This document shows, one piece after another, positions 1 through 12,032 of a DNA stretch of 64,000 nt. Within the stretch, counting starts at the first letter, position 1. Every line of letters begins with the position of its first letter. The DNA is from Odontocerum albicorne (taxonomy: Eukaryota > Arthropoda > Insecta > Trichoptera > Odontoceridae), in the NCBI GenBank assembly GCA_949825065.1, contig OX463849.1:35979199-36043198 (forward strand), written 5' to 3'. Below the pieces are notes generated by a model. The model searched no databases. It saw only the letters and a program-made list of their open reading frames with translations, and was not told where the DNA came from. The position numbers and the translations under genes were made by a program.

Positions 1-260
1 TTCTTGAAGTTTTTTTTTTTCAAATAATGTTTTCTGTATTCTTACAAGGATAACAAAACTATTGTATTTACAATACTATTAATCTTTAAAAAATTATAAA
101 ACACCAGATATGAAAGAAAAAAAGTTAAAATAGATTCGATATCTTTCTGTTTGTAGACTCGCTTAAATTCTAAGAATCACTGAAAAGTTTTCGATCTCAA
201 TTTTACAATATCTAGTTTATTTTATGCACAAGGTTTGAGTGTATTAAATTACACTACCTC

Positions 261-509
261 TTAACCCTGAGAGTGCTACGAGAAAAAAATATAATTGTCT
301 ATCTAGTGCCGAGATATATTTACGATTCGGACGTTCGTGATAAATATTTATTTTAAACAACAAAAAAACAAAAAAAATATATTTTTACAACATAAATATA
401 TTTTAGAATATGTACCCTTGTATTCTAAATGAATAATATTTATTTAGAGTACAAGGGTAGAACAAATTTCTTCCACTGCTATAGCAGTGCGCCGATCTCT
501 CAGGGTTAA
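261..509. mobile_element. piggyBac-like MITE with TTAA ends
   Basis: A short non-coding element bounded by TTAA on both sides (261-264 and 506-509). The ends are inverted: the left begins TTAACCCTGAGAGTGC and the right is its imperfect complement ending CTCTCAGGGTTAA. A hairpin fills the interior (about 413-457, arms containing ACCCTTGTATTCTAAAT). TTAA target duplication with CCCT ends is the hallmark of the piggyBac superfamily; the short length and lack of an ORF make it a non-autonomous copy. The family assignment is inference from the ends only. Confidence 0.6.
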
Positions 510-1194
510 GAAGGATGGGTATTGAATACAAATGCAAAGTAAGTTGGAGGGAAAAACTTTCGATGCATATAAAATCCCATATTCGACCAAAACTATAAGA
601 TCCGATATATACCAAAACAATGTATCAATGAATTATAGGATTAATGAAACCCTGTGAAAATCCACTGATCGTCAAAGTTAGTTCACTACATTGCTTTACA
701 TAATGTACAATATATTAAAACTGGCGACATTTAAACTCCTTGAATTTAGATAAAAATCACATATTCTAAAAACACTTGACTTGAACTGCAAATAAGGAGA
801 AATAAGGAAAAAAAGTTATTTTATTGCTTAATTTAAATCCATCGGAATTATGTAAGTATTATAATATTCATACGATTACAAGTAAAACCACGGAATACTT
901 TTTAACGACTTATTTTATAAAATACACATTTAAATGCTTCTTTTTCAGATATTCTATTAAGATTTCGTTTAACTTTCGTTCAATTATCAATTTATAACTA
1001 GCCCGGGTCATGTCTGGTTCATTGAATAAAAAGCTAAAACAGTAAAATCAACAAATTATAATGCAAAAAAAATATTATAAAAACGTAATTGTCAGATGAT
1101 CTTCAATTAAAAATAAAAGGACAATATTCAGACTAAACGTGAAAATGGAAAAATAACACCTGTAAAAAAAGTTAATTGAGGAAATATGGCAACA
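510..1194. other. AT-rich stretch, no feature seen
   Basis: No ORF, tandem repeat or terminal inverted repeat that I can support. Short ORFs here match what AT-rich DNA gives by chance. Confidence 0.5.
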
Positions 1195-1330
1195 AATGAC
1201 CTTGACCGGAATAGAGCTTGTAGCAACTAGAGTGCGCATGCGCTTGCACTGTCAGTGCGAAATGAGCGCGCGGAGCGGCGCCATCTTAATATGTTTGATT
1301 GCCGCTTATCGGTCGATATTATGAAAACAT
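1195..1330 (+). promoter_or_regulatory. CpG-rich candidate promoter or first exon
   Basis: A GC- and CpG-rich island in very AT-rich surroundings. It contains the palindrome TGCGCATGCGC (1233-1243), which matches the NRF-1-type binding motif, and GCCATCTT (1280-1287), which resembles a YY1-type site near transcription starts. An ATG follows at about 1291 but its frame closes after a dozen codons, so a non-coding first exon with a long downstream intron is more likely than a coding start. No partner exon was found in the window. The orientation is a guess from the order of the motifs. Confidence 0.35.
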
Positions 1331-2410
1331 AATCGAAAGTGGTTTTCTATATCGCGTAATAATATATATTTGCTGATTATTTTTCAAAACAAATAGTGTT
1401 AATTGTTTATATTTATATTTTTGTCTGTGCGATAGTGTAAAACGCATTGATTAATTTATAATTCTATTCACAATTCTTGGTTTAGAGAAGAAAAAAAAAT
1501 TGTATGTATTATTGAACCATTTTCTTAATAAGCTTTTTATTTATCTAGATTATTTCTAAAAGTATTTTTTGGTTGCTTTTATTAAATTTCGCACTGAAAA
1601 AAGTTATACTTTTTAATAAAAAAATGTGTTTTTTTCATTAAATTAAAAAAATGAATCATCGTATGTGCATTTCAAGTTGTATTTTTTTATTTACAAGTGT
1701 GTTAACAGTATGACTTTTTAAGAATATTCTCTAAATGCAACTTTTAATTTTTATTAGACATAAAAAAAATTAAAGTAAATTTCAATTATTGGTAATTTCT
1801 ATTTTAAGCATCTTTTTTAATTATTATTTGTCAGTTTTTAATAAATTCCATAAATTAATTTTATGTAAGAAAATTTTCATTTTTCCAAAAAAATTGCGTC
1901 AATATATGTAAGGCTATAAGGAATTTCTATTTCTATAAATCCAGATTTCCTAATATATCAGTTTGTAGCAGAGATATTTTACACTTAAAAATATAATGAA
2001 AATGTTTACAATGTGTATATTTATAATTTTCAATATATTTATAAAACAAACACCCAAATGTTTGTTTGACCAAATTCATAATAAAAATTGAAAGAAGTAA
2101 GAGTTAGAATCACGAATAATATAAGTTTTGCACGATGAACTGTATAAATGTTTAAAAAGGCAAATAAGTATATTTGAGAAGGAGAGCATTTTAATATTTT
2201 ACAGCCTATCCCTCAAGAGAGGCAGCGTGATGACACAAGAGTATTTTGTTATTAAAGATTAACAATGTAACACTGCATATTTGTTTTGTTAATAAAGATT
2301 AACAAAACCGATGTGCAGTGCATATGTATTTTTTATTTATTTATTTATTATTACACAAGACAAGAAATATACACAATTTGCAAAAAAACAACAGGTAATT
2401 TGATTTGGAC
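1331..2410. other. AT-rich stretch, no feature seen
   Basis: Nothing supportable: homopolymer-rich AT sequence. A short repeated phrase (TTAATAAAGATTAACAA) occurs around 2250-2310, too short to classify. Confidence 0.45.
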
Positions 2411-2414
2411 ATAC

Positions 2415-2775
2415 AATTTTAATGTATCTGGGTTTGTTGCCTTTCATTTTTCGTATCCCCAGTAAATTAGGCTTTTGCCTGTATCTCACTGAGGATATTT
2501 AGCATGAAAAAATAAATCGATACTTCTTTCCGATTTTTGATTACACAAAAACAAAACCCCGTTGCACGCTCTCATCGACCTGACAAACAGTGACACTCAA
2601 CTACAACTGGAAACATCTTGCGAAATTCAACTCCTCACACATCATCACTCCAGAAAGACCAAAAATATTCATCCCACAATATACCGCACACAATCATAAG
2701 AATAAAAATTAAAAAACAAACAAAAAATACACAGAAACACAAATACAAAAACAACAAAAATTAAATGTAAACGAA
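2415..2775 (-). mobile_element. LINE 3'-UTR fragment (family shared with 18.9 kb and 57.4 kb)
   Basis: Diverged copy of a dispersed sequence also found at 18,870-19,160 (same orientation) and 57,405-57,485 (opposite). Shared landmarks are CTGGGTTTGTTGCC, a CCCCAGTAAA motif and a GACAAACAGTGA-type block. At 18.9 kb the sequence directly follows the C-terminal coding end of a jockey/CR1-like LINE on the minus strand, so this is read as that LINE's 3' untranslated region without its coding part. Confidence 0.45.
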
Positions 2776-3039
2776 ATGCATTAGTTTAGTATAAGTCAAT
2801 TTCAAAGCTAATAAATTTGATCCAAAACTGACTATAAATTACGCTATATTCGATAAGCCTTATTGTTGATAGCTACAACATCAATTATTAATTGCATGAA
2901 AAAAAGCGGAAGTTGTTTTAAAAATGAAAAGAAAGCCATTAATTGATATTATCGCATGCTCCACAAAGGTGTACTGGGGAAAATTTATGCTATTTAGGCT
3001 TGTATCTACATATAAGTACTTAAAAAATAAATATCAACA

Positions 3040-3120
3040 CAAAATTGATAAAACGTCTGTCTTCCAAACTGGGGATTAAGGGTTCAATTTTCGTTGGTAC
3101 CTATACTATACATAGACACT
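3040..3120 (+). repeat. tRNA-derived SINE, head only
   Basis: The phrase GGGTTCAATTTTCGTTGGTACC resembles the B-box half of the tRNA-derived SINE better seen at 5,858 and 29,628 (in those, GGTTGCGGGT followed by CGCTGG or CGTTGG). The A-box half and the tail are missing; an RTE-like LINE fragment follows at once. Low confidence because only about 40 bp align by eye. Confidence 0.3.
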
Positions 3121-3600
3121 ATCAAGCCATTTGCCTGCTGGGGTAGGAAGACAAAACAGAGAGCTAGACTTTACGTATACATACACACTATCAAGCCATT
3201 TTTCTGCTGGGGTAGGAAGACAAAACAGAGAGCTTTACTTTCCTATTTCGACACACATATTTTGCCTCTTCACATACATAGGTACAGCAACTACGATTTC
3301 TTGTACTTCTTACATTTGCTCCTTTCAAAATATCACCCACTTGATACAAACATACAATAATTCCTTGATCTTTTCCTACCACGCCTTATACTCACATATG
3401 CACTGTAGATTTATTTTGTTAATCTTTCGTCCTTCATTCATTCTACTTCATCTTACTAAATAGATCAGTCTTAAATTCCCCTTAGCACCCAATAATTTTA
3501 TTTCATATCACGCCAAACATTGTCCCTCCATATATTCTTCTTAATGCGCATATTTTTAATGTATTTATTCCACTCCTTTCGGTATTAGTTATATATTTAA
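3118..3600 (-). mobile_element. RTE-like LINE, 3' end, antisense copy
   Basis: Antisense 3' end of the commonest LINE of the window (called family A here). Read on the minus strand it resembles the end of the reverse transcriptase reading frame (RWFGHVE-like region, then a CCAACAG/CTACCCC-type 3' UTR). Homologous antisense copies start at about 4,625, 14,225, 23,955, 34,020, 42,525, 55,160 and 63,475. The extreme 3' end is tandemly duplicated here with a period of about 69 bp (3118-3256). Frames are broken; nothing is expressed. Confidence 0.6.
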
Positions 3601-4046
3601 ATGAAAACACTTTCAATAGTATGAATTTTTAGTATTGTATTTATTTTTTTGCAATTATAAACTATTCTTTTGATATTAAAATTTCCTCATTCAAAAGAAA
3701 ATTTAGGCCGAAAGCAACTTTTATAGATCTGTTGAAATGTTATTATGTAAATCTAGCTATCATTTGATTTTGGTTCATAAATGTCATCAATATATTCAAA
3801 GAATTTCATAAAATCATGGAATAAAGTAAAAATATGCTTAGACCCACATTTTTTTACTCTAAAAGGTAATAGTTCTTGTTACACATTTATTGAGAGTTCA
3901 GAGGCGTATCAACGTATTGTTAATTCATAATTTATGAACACTAAAAGCCAAAAATATTGTGTGGCGTTATTTAGTATAAAATATATTTTTGAGAACGTTC
4001 TTAGATTTAGCGATAGTGACGATACTTTTGCGAATCATCGCCTCGT
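3601..4046. other. AT-rich stretch, no feature seen
   Basis: No gene or repeat that I can support. A 64-codon ORF begins at 3989 but runs into the inverted repeat below and has no recognisable domain. Confidence 0.4.
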
Positions 4047-4253
4047 ATAAAGTCTTTCGGAGAATTGTAAAGCGTGGTTTGGCTTATGATGCCGATGTTT
4101 GTAAAACGTTGCAATTTTCATTTTCAGGACCTGTTTGTTATCATCGCCCGCTTATGGTAAAGTTGATTAAAAACAAACCTTAAAATTGAAAACTAAAACT
4201 CTTTTCGCAGTATCATAATCCAAACCACGCTGTACTATACTCCGAAAGATCGA
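4047..4253. repeat. inverted repeat, about 45-bp arms
   Basis: The left arm (about 4047-4094, containing CTTTCGGAGAATTGTA and GCGTGGTTTGG) is repeated in inverted orientation at about 4207-4253. The arms are imperfect and enclose about 110 bp. This looks like the ends or interior of a foldback/MITE-type element, but no target duplication is clear. Confidence 0.45.
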
Positions 4254-4624
4254 ATACAACTGTGGAAAAAAATATTTTCCAAAAAAAGGGAAACAAGTTT
4301 ATGCCTCAAACTGTCGTAGTTTTCTAAACGTGTCCCGTTGGACTCATTGTTATATGTTATATCAGTATAAGGGTCGAAATAATCTAAATATTTACAAAAA
4401 AAATCCCATTGTTTTATTGATATCAATGTTCTGGTAAATTTATAATTTATGATGCGCTACAAAAGCTGTTTTTTTTTATTAATTGAAAAACCTTTTTTAA
4501 AGTCATTACTTACTGTCAGCAATTTATAAGATATTTAAAAACATTTATTATTTGCGTGTTTAAAAAGAAAAAGCTCAAAGAAAAATACGAGTATATCTGA
4601 ATTTTGTATGAAATATGAAACTAG

Positions 4625-4860
4625 ACTATTCTATACATACATATCATTAAGTCATCTCTCTGGTGAGGTAGACAGAACCCGACATTCCTATCTCAACACA
4701 CATAGTACGCCTCTTCTGTATCAATACACCTTCTCATACAACTCCTTCGATTTCTATGATTTTCAACGTTTTCTTTTTTCAAAATATAATTAACTTAATA
4801 TCTACCTATCATACTTTCCTTAGTCTTCCTTTCTAAAACCTTGCACTCTTTATTTGTTTA
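4625..4860 (-). mobile_element. RTE-like LINE fragment (family A), antisense
   Basis: The block from TCTCTGGTGAGGTAGACAG onward aligns by eye with the antisense family A copies at 3.2, 14.3, 24.0, 42.5 and 63.5 kb (shared order: a GGGGTAGGCAGAGA-like start, CTATCTCAACACACAT, CGCCTCTTC, then CATACACCTT). Only the 3' region is present and all frames are broken. Confidence 0.5.
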
Positions 4861-5857
4861 AACTTTAAAGATAACGAAAAATGACAATTAAAAAAGTATT
4901 ATGCAAAAGGTACCAAAAAGTTAATGAAAAAACCTAAATCAAAATTAATGGTTGAAAATAGTACGCATATTTAAAGAGTTTAGAGATGGTTTTCTGTGAT
5001 ACAACAAACGATATTCATTAATCATTTTCGAAAATTTCGTCAAATAAAATAGTCGAAGCTTTATTGTCTAAATTATTATTATAAAACCTAAATATAATAT
5101 CTTTACTGCTGTTTCTCTTGCTTAAAATGAGATTTTTTTTAGTAAAACTACTTCAAAAGAAATAATAAATTCAAATTTCGACATTCGTGAGGTTTCGTGT
5201 CTCACCTCGAGTTGAAGTTTTCTGAATAAACGTACTATATATACATATGTGTGTAAAAACAAAATCAATCAAGCCACCTTAATTTACGAAAATCAATGAA
5301 AAAAAGTGAATAGTAAAAAAAATATGGTATAAAGTGTGACTTAATTGGCATAAAATTTCAGTGAAAACAAAAATCAATTTCATGGCAACGCAAACTTACG
5401 GGGAACGTATCAGCTAGACAGTGTGAAAGTAATATTAGAACTTTTGAGCAAATATAAATATTACCTGTAAAATTTTAAAATCGATAAAATAACAAAGTTA
5501 AAGCAATTCATTTAAAATTATTATATGCCACTGTGTATATGATGTGATTAACCCCCATGTTGCAATTTATAAAATACCAACGCGGAAAGATGACATAAAC
5601 TATTCGTGGCATAAAACTTTGCAATAGGTAATAAAATCCATATCTGATATAAATTTACATTATTTTATTGCATCAAGTTTGTAATTTACCATCTGATATT
5701 CAAATACTTGAACTTTCGCTACTTAAGGCTCTAAGACATCAAACATTTTAATCACATTTACGATAAAAATATATATATGATATATAAAAAGATATACTAT
5801 AGTACAACTTTGGCTGCCAAAAATAACGGTACATCACAGTTGAAAATCACAATAATT
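4861..5857. other. AT-rich stretch, no feature seen
   Basis: No ORF above chance length, no terminal repeats and no tandem array that I can support. Confidence 0.45.
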
Positions 5858-6046
5858 TGGTTGTTAAGGCAACTGTTTTCCAGACCGGAGATTGCGGGTT
5901 TGATTCTCGTTGGTACCCAGATTAAAAAAAATGATTCAGGCAGGGTTTCACTTAAAACTTGTATAACACCTTTGTGGTTACTTGGAAGAGATTTCCACTT
6001 GGAAATAAACTTTAATGTTTGCAACAAATGTAACACAATATAATTG
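5858..6046 (+). repeat. tRNA-derived SINE copy
   Basis: The head resembles a tRNA B-box region (GATTGCGGGTTTGATTCTCG near 5,889). The body has GTTTCACTTAAAACTTGTAT, and the tail has the family's signature (TGG.AGA..TTCCAC.TGG.AATAAAC, then GTAACACAATA). The same order head-CACTTAA-TTGCCACATGGCAATAA-GTAATACAAT is seen at 20,853, 29,628, 32,383 (tail) and 39,835 (tail), which defines a dispersed SINE family. Confidence 0.55.
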
Positions 6047-7265
6047 TTTTTTTTTTATCATACAAGTATCTTTGTATGGATCTAACCCTACAGCTCAGTT
6101 GAGACTGAACCTTGTTTTTTTTTATCTCTCTCATTTTTCAAGCAGAATTATGTAAAGGCGCTTATAAGCTGGTCGTGGACAAGTGAAATTTAATACTAAG
6201 TAGTCATAAAAGTCAACGAAATTTAACTTTTTTTTCTATTTTATATTCAAACATGTCTGGGAAGTCGTAAAGCATAAATAAGTTTATTATTGAATATTTA
6301 TTAGCTTTCTTGGCATTTTTATAAAGCGACGCAAATTTTAAACGGCTAAACAGTTTATATTAGAATCAATTTAGTGTCATTATTTTGACGGTTAAAATTT
6401 TATTGGATGATCTTATAGTATATTAAAATAAATATAACGGATTTGGCCAATTGTACGATTTTGAATCCTTTTTTAAGATTGTGTTTCTACAGTCCTATAT
6501 TGTTACTGGTTTTGAGAACCTGAATCTTATTACTTATCGGTATCATCCACCACGGTTTCATATTTTATTCAAATAGTTGTATATTTATCTCACGACAATC
6601 TAAAATTTTAGCGCAAATTTTCTGTTTCTATCTTCTTATTTGGCTTTTCCATGGACGAAAACATTTGAACTTTTTATAATATAAAGGGGATTTAAAATCG
6701 ATTGTTGGATCCGTACACCTTGGCATAATATCTAACAATATTCCATGATAACCTTATATAGTAAATCGATGTCAGGCATTAATTTCACTTTACGCTTCCG
6801 CTTTTCTTTTTATCGTGCAAGTTTTTCCACTTTGAAATGTGCCACTTGTTCTAAATCTATAACAATAATTTTCTATGTATAAACTTGAATATAATATTTT
6901 AATTAATTTTTTTTTCATCAATTTAAGTTATACATACTTTGAGTTAATTAATTTGATTCGTGAACATTCTTGATTGTAAGTCTTAAAATTTGTTTATTTG
7001 TAAGTCTAAAATTTTGAAATGTTCTTTATATTATATTTATTTAACTACATACAAAATGTTAGTCTATAAACAAAAAATTATTTCAATGGAAACAAAATGT
7101 AAAGGATTCTATGTTCTGTCCAAGTGCTAGTCGATACTGAGCGCAATTTATATTTTTTAGGTTTCTCAAAGACTTTTCATTCGTACAGTGCCCGCAATAT
7201 ATCTGAATTGGCGATGCGAATACATTCTTCATACTCTAAAAATTAAATGTAATTACGGTTTTACT
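6047..7265. other. AT-rich stretch, no feature seen
   Basis: Nothing supportable apart from short homopolymers. Confidence 0.45.
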
Positions 7266-7269
7266 GTCC

Positions 7270-7490
7270 TGAATGTACTTCCTACGTATATTGCGGCTCT
7301 TCTGTCATATTTCTAGACGTAAGCCAGATAGCCTGAATAAATTAACGATCATAGAAAGGGTCCCAGAAAGAGGTGATAAAATTGACAGGGAGAAACATGT
7401 GCACACCATGCACATGGCAAATGACCGAGATAAGTGTAGACGTGTCATCATAACTTATACTACCAACATTCCAGCATGACCCTCAGTAAT
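7270..7490 (+). mobile_element. LINE reverse-transcriptase C-terminal fragment (family C)
   Basis: The 68-codon frame from 7273 reads LRILRLFCHISRRKPDSL, then KLTIIERVPERGDK, ending in DRDKCRRVI. This is a decayed version of the C-terminal region of a non-LTR reverse transcriptase (order: LRFFGH.xRR...DSLEKL...G.V.G...DRxxWRRV). Related pieces lie at 17,565-17,735 (+) and 21,840-22,165 (-). No catalytic region remains. Confidence 0.5.
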
Positions 7491-8084
7491 GAAAAACGAC
7501 AGAGAAGATAATTATGAAATTAGTAAGATTGTTTCAAATAAAAAAAAAACACAATATCAAGGTTTTCATGGCACTACAATCTGATGGGCTCAAATAAATA
7601 AAAAAAATCTCATAAATGTTAAACTTAACATTTATATGCAAATCAAGAGAAAGAATCTATTTACCTTGAAGTTTGGATCTATTTGATTTGCCCAATAAAT
7701 GCCATAACATCAAGGTTGAGTCTACCTGCATCTCACAGTATTTTTATTTGTAAATTGACACTGTTGCATCATGCTGATAGTTATTTGGTTTTAACTTTTT
7801 ACGAGTGTCGTTAATTTCAAAGACGTTCAGGGCTAATTCTGTTTTATTTGGCGTTACCGTATCTTCGAATATAAAATTGATATTTAATTGAATTATTTTT
7901 TTTCATTGAATATCATTTTTTACGACCACATCTTTTATAATAAATCAAATTTTAAAATATACTAAACAAAACAAAATGAAAACAGTACACAAACAAACTT
8001 TAAAATATATTATATAACAAAAATGAAAATCAACAATGAAATCGAAAAATTTATGATCAAGTGTTTGATCTAAGAAAATGTGCT
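7491..8084. other. AT-rich stretch, no feature seen
   Basis: No supportable feature. Confidence 0.4.
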
Positions 8085-8935
8085 CTCTCGTTTTACATCG
8101 ATTATGGAAAGGCTTTTGACTAGGTACCACATGGCAAACTGCTTAAACTTTTACAAAATGTTTATGTTGACGAAAAAGACATTGATTTTATAAAAAAATT
8201 TACTGGCAATAGAAAGTAGAATGGCAAATTGTTCTGTCAAAAATATCTGCAGGAGAAATTCGAACAGGCGTGCGTCAGGGATATATCATTTCACCATTTC
8301 TGTTTACCTCTTTTCAGACAAATTTTTCCAAAATGTAATTGAAAATTAACCAAAGGGCATACAATTAAATAAAGTATTCACTAATATAACAACATACGCC
8401 AATGACAAAGTGAGCCTGGCGAATAATGTTAATATTAAAAAAAAACTCATTTTTATTATTTAGTTTAGCGTCAACCATGTGTAGAACGAAAGTTCTTAGA
8501 AGCCTAATTAATTTAGTTTGATACTGAATTTAATAGGGACGTTCAGAAACTATTAAGATGGTCAGTTTTTTGCAATGATAACTTAATACTATATTTCAGC
8601 AATGCATGATCAAGTGCTATGACATATGTGGTATGTTCTACTTTATGGTATTGAAACATGAACCATGAAGACCAGAATGTCAAGTGGACTAGCAGCATTC
8701 GAAATGTGGATTCTTCGAAAAATTATCAGAATTTATTGGTTTTATTGTATCTCAACTCCAAGGTACTGCGTCAACCATGTGTAGAACAAAATTTCTTATA
8801 CCATATATCAATAATACCGAAAGATTTAGAGAATAAAAATATCACTTCATAAAATTAACATTGGTGGTCAAAATCAAGAGTTGACAGGCACCTGTCTTGG
8901 TTACGCAACATTCGTGTTCTGTAGAATAAGCTATT
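8085..8935 (+). pseudogene. decayed LINE reverse transcriptase (another family)
   Basis: Plus-strand remnants of the reverse-transcriptase core, in order: IDYGKAFD followed by a stop and then VPHGKLL (the usual IDYEKAFDxVxHxxL region); GVRQGYIISPFLF (the QGxxxSPxLF block); TYANDK, where the catalytic YADD has become YAND; SVLLYGIE-like and AFEMWILRKI segments; and SWLRNIRV near 8,895. Several frameshifts and stops separate them. The order and spacing fit one LINE copy of about 0.85 kb without its N-terminal endonuclease. Clearly non-functional. The clade is uncertain and it is different from family A. Confidence 0.6.
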
Positions 8936-9214
8936 TTGACTTTTTGTAATTTTGATTTTTGAAAGCTGAACTAACGTAGTTATGGACATTCTTACTATGG
9001 TTATCACACCTTCTTGTGTATACTTGAGCTACTAATTATGTGTAGCATAAATGTATAGACTAAGACATTAAAAGTTATAGATTGTTTAACCGTCCACATA
9101 TCCAGTTTACAAAGCATCTTCAAATTCTAGCATATTTACTTAATTTTAAAATAGTTCTGCTTATCCTGCATACTTTGAAGTTTACTTAATTAGGTTTAAT
9201 TTTTCAGGAATGTT

Positions 9215-9726
9215 TTTCGCTGTCTACCTCAACTATTATTAGTACACTGCGAGTCAGAGTACCTCAGTGTGGCACGCCTCAGAGAGTGCATCTCTATTAC
9301 CCAATTCTGTTATGTTTTTCTCTATCTACCTCAACTATTATTAGTACACTGCGAGTCAGAGTACCTCAGTGTGGCACGCCTCAGAGAGTACATCTCTATT
9401 ACCCAATTCTGTTATGTTTTTCTCTATCTACCTCAACTATTATTAGTACACTGCGAGTCAGAGTACCTCAGTGTGGCACGCCTCAGAGAGTACATCTCTA
9501 TTACCCAATTCTGTTGTTTTTCTCTATCTACCTCAACTATTATTAGTACACTGCGAGTCAGAGTACCTCAGTGTGGCACGCCTCAGAGAGTACATCTCTA
9601 TTACCCAATTCTGTTATGTTTTTCTCTATCTACCTCAACTATTATTAGTACACTGCGAGTCAGAGTACCTCAGTGTGGCACGCCTCAGAGAGTACATCTG
9701 TATTACCCAATTCTGTTATGTTTTTT
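9215..9726. repeat. 102-bp tandem array, about 5 copies
   Basis: A unit beginning CTACCTCAACTATTATTAG recurs at 9224, 9326, 9428, 9528 and 9630: periods 102, 102, 100, 102. The 100-bp unit lacks two bases (CTGTTGTTTT instead of CTGTTATGTTTT). Copies differ at very few positions, so the array is young or homogenised. Because 102 is divisible by three, all three plus-strand frames stay open for long distances; I take those ORFs as a by-product. Confidence 0.9.
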
Positions 9727-10754
9727 TACGTTATACCATTAAAAAATTGAACATTATGATTTTTTATTTTAAAATCTTCTCTATCAAGTCACTTCAACTC
9801 GTAAATTTTCTTTAATAGCAGAAATATTCAGCAGAATTTACCAGCATAAAAATATCAGATTTGAAATATTTTTAAGTTCTGTTTATGACATTACATTAAG
9901 TTTAAATGTGGTTACTTTCGAAATATACTCCAAGAAGAACAATGCCTAATAACAACATATCATTCGAACTAATCCACAGTTATAGAGAAATATTTAATAC
10001 AATCCAACCCTGTCTCTAATATAAACGGTACAAACTTCAAACCTATTCACGTTGAGCAATTGATACCTTGAACATCAAACCAGTTAGTTAATTCTTCGGC
10101 GTATCTAGACAAAGGTCATAAAAGAGACTTATACCTCCAACCATTAAGTATAATCGGCCAATGTCATTTTCGTTTTAGAATTTTTCTAAAAAAAGACAAT
10201 TCAAGTGACACGCATCTGAAAGTATCGCAACTTAATAAAAATGAGTCAATGTTCATTATATTGCTTTAATTAAGAGAACGTCAACACAAGATGAAATTTC
10301 AAACTCATGATGCTCTTTTGAGTTGACAAAATAGTAAACGATCCTTTTTAAAATGAATGTTTCAAATTGCAACTCTCTATTTTGACATATTGTGTTTATG
10401 GTGAATTCATTTATTAATTAATTATATATACACATTTGACTACGTAGTGTTTATTAATTACAGAGATATATAAAATATGTTTGACAATTCAGAATAGTTT
10501 AAAATATTGCGTAAAACTACATACAAAATGTAAAGTTATTAAAACAGACTATTCCGGTTCTAGTAAGAGCAGTCGTTCATATGCACGTTTGGTTTTGATT
10601 AAACTTACTGTTGAGTTATTTTACCAAGTAGTGAAAACAGCAGTTTAGCTAACTTTCCTTATCATTTTCATGGTAAAATATGGTGATAACTAGTTTGGTA
10701 TGTTACTTCAAAGTGAAATTTAATTGTGTAATATAAATTATGTAACTTTATAAA
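9727..10754. other. AT-rich stretch, no feature seen
   Basis: No supportable gene, RNA or repeat. Confidence 0.4.
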
Positions 10755-11033
10755 ATAAAATCCTATCCCGTTGCAAATCAAACTAAAATAAAATTCCGTT
10801 TCACTATCTGATTTATAAACATTTAAAAATAATCCCTTTTCGCTTTCTACTGTCGTTTGTTAACCCTAAAATCAAGTCCTAATTCACGATCTAGTTTACC
10901 AATCCTTAAAAAAATCTTGCATCAAAATCTGGTTTATTTAGCCTAAAATAAAATCATGTCTTAAAATCTAGTTTATTTGATTTAAAACAAAATTCTGTTT
11001 TAAAATATAGTTTATTAACCCTAAAACAGTACA
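10755..11033. repeat. degenerate tandem repeat, period about 40 bp
   Basis: About seven diverged units built on a phrase like AAAATCTAGTTTATT followed by CCTAAAACAAAAT. Units vary in length (roughly 35-50 bp) and identity is low, so this is an old minisatellite. Confidence 0.5.
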
Positions 11034-11224
11034 CGGAAGTCTCGCCAAGCCGGTTATTTTATTTATATAACTGAAGTAATTGCAGGTAAAACGCGCTTAT
11101 TTTCATAATTTGATTTGAACATTAAGTTTACGTATATTTATATGATTAAAAATATTAAAATAATGTATTACAGGTATCGATTTCAACTATTTGATATTTC
11201 GTATTTGTAATAGTTAATTCATAT

Positions 11225-11990
11225 ATTCATAAATTTTAAACTTGGAATACCGCATGAAGAAAGAAATTATCCCAACTTATTAAATGCAGTGAAACTCTTG
11301 AAGCTGTGTGACAGAAGAAAAACAGCCGATATAGTACTGCTATACAAAATCATTCACTCAGTGATTGATGCACCTCACTTACTCGCAAGTATTTCATTTC
11401 GTATCCCCACTAGATCCACAAGACAGCTCAATCCCTTTTATACCGAAAATTGTTATACTAACTATAAAATCAACTCCTCTATAATTCGTATGCAAAGACT
11501 TGGAAACGAGTTTTGCAACAATTTAGATATTTTTAATATAAGTATATATAGTATTCGCCAGAATATTACAACAATATTTAGAAATAGCTACTAACTTTGT
11601 GCTCTCCTTTATTAATATAAATAACGTAATACAAACCAAATATTAAGGACAATATTTTGCCTCTGGAGTTGAGTAACCCTGCATCAGCACGTGTGAAGCT
11701 TTTAATTCTGCAAAGCAACTTGCATCTCGTCCCACTAATAAGGCCATGTGTTTTCTATATCTCAATATATATCCATAAAATTTCCACAAAATTCTCAAAG
11801 ATTATTAAATAATTTTAAAACGATGACTGTAATTTATTCTACTGCTTTTTGTATCTTCATGTTAGTTTAAGATAAAGTTGTATTATTTGTCAATAATTTT
11901 AAGTAATTTATAACCTGTCACATGTTCATTTGTATATAAAGACACTGTTGTGTCGTTAATTAATTAAATAAATAAATAAATATAACTCTG
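11225..11990 (+). mobile_element. jockey/CR1-like LINE, 3' end with RT C-terminus
   Basis: The frame 11289-11594 (101 codons) reads LCDRRKTADIVLLYKIIH, then VIDAPHLLASISFRIPTRST and NCYTNYKINSSIIRMQRLGN. This matches the well-known C-terminal extension of jockey/CR1-type reverse transcriptases (RRxxxDxxFLYKIxxGxIDxPxLLxxIxFxVPxRxTR...RTNYxxNSxxxRxxxLxN). About 350 bp of 3' UTR follow, ending in a short AAAT repeat (to about 11,985), typical of 3' ends of this LINE group. The element is 5'-truncated. The mariner at 12,033 inserted just downstream of its tail. Confidence 0.65.
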
Positions 11991-12032
11991 TATTGTAGTG
12001 TTTTATCTGACAGTAAATGATGTAAGTAAATA

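Noticed and set aside
9269..9815. Repeat proteins of up to 157 codons in the 102-bp array
   Set aside because: All three forward frames are open because the unit lacks stops and is a multiple of three; no frame is favoured.
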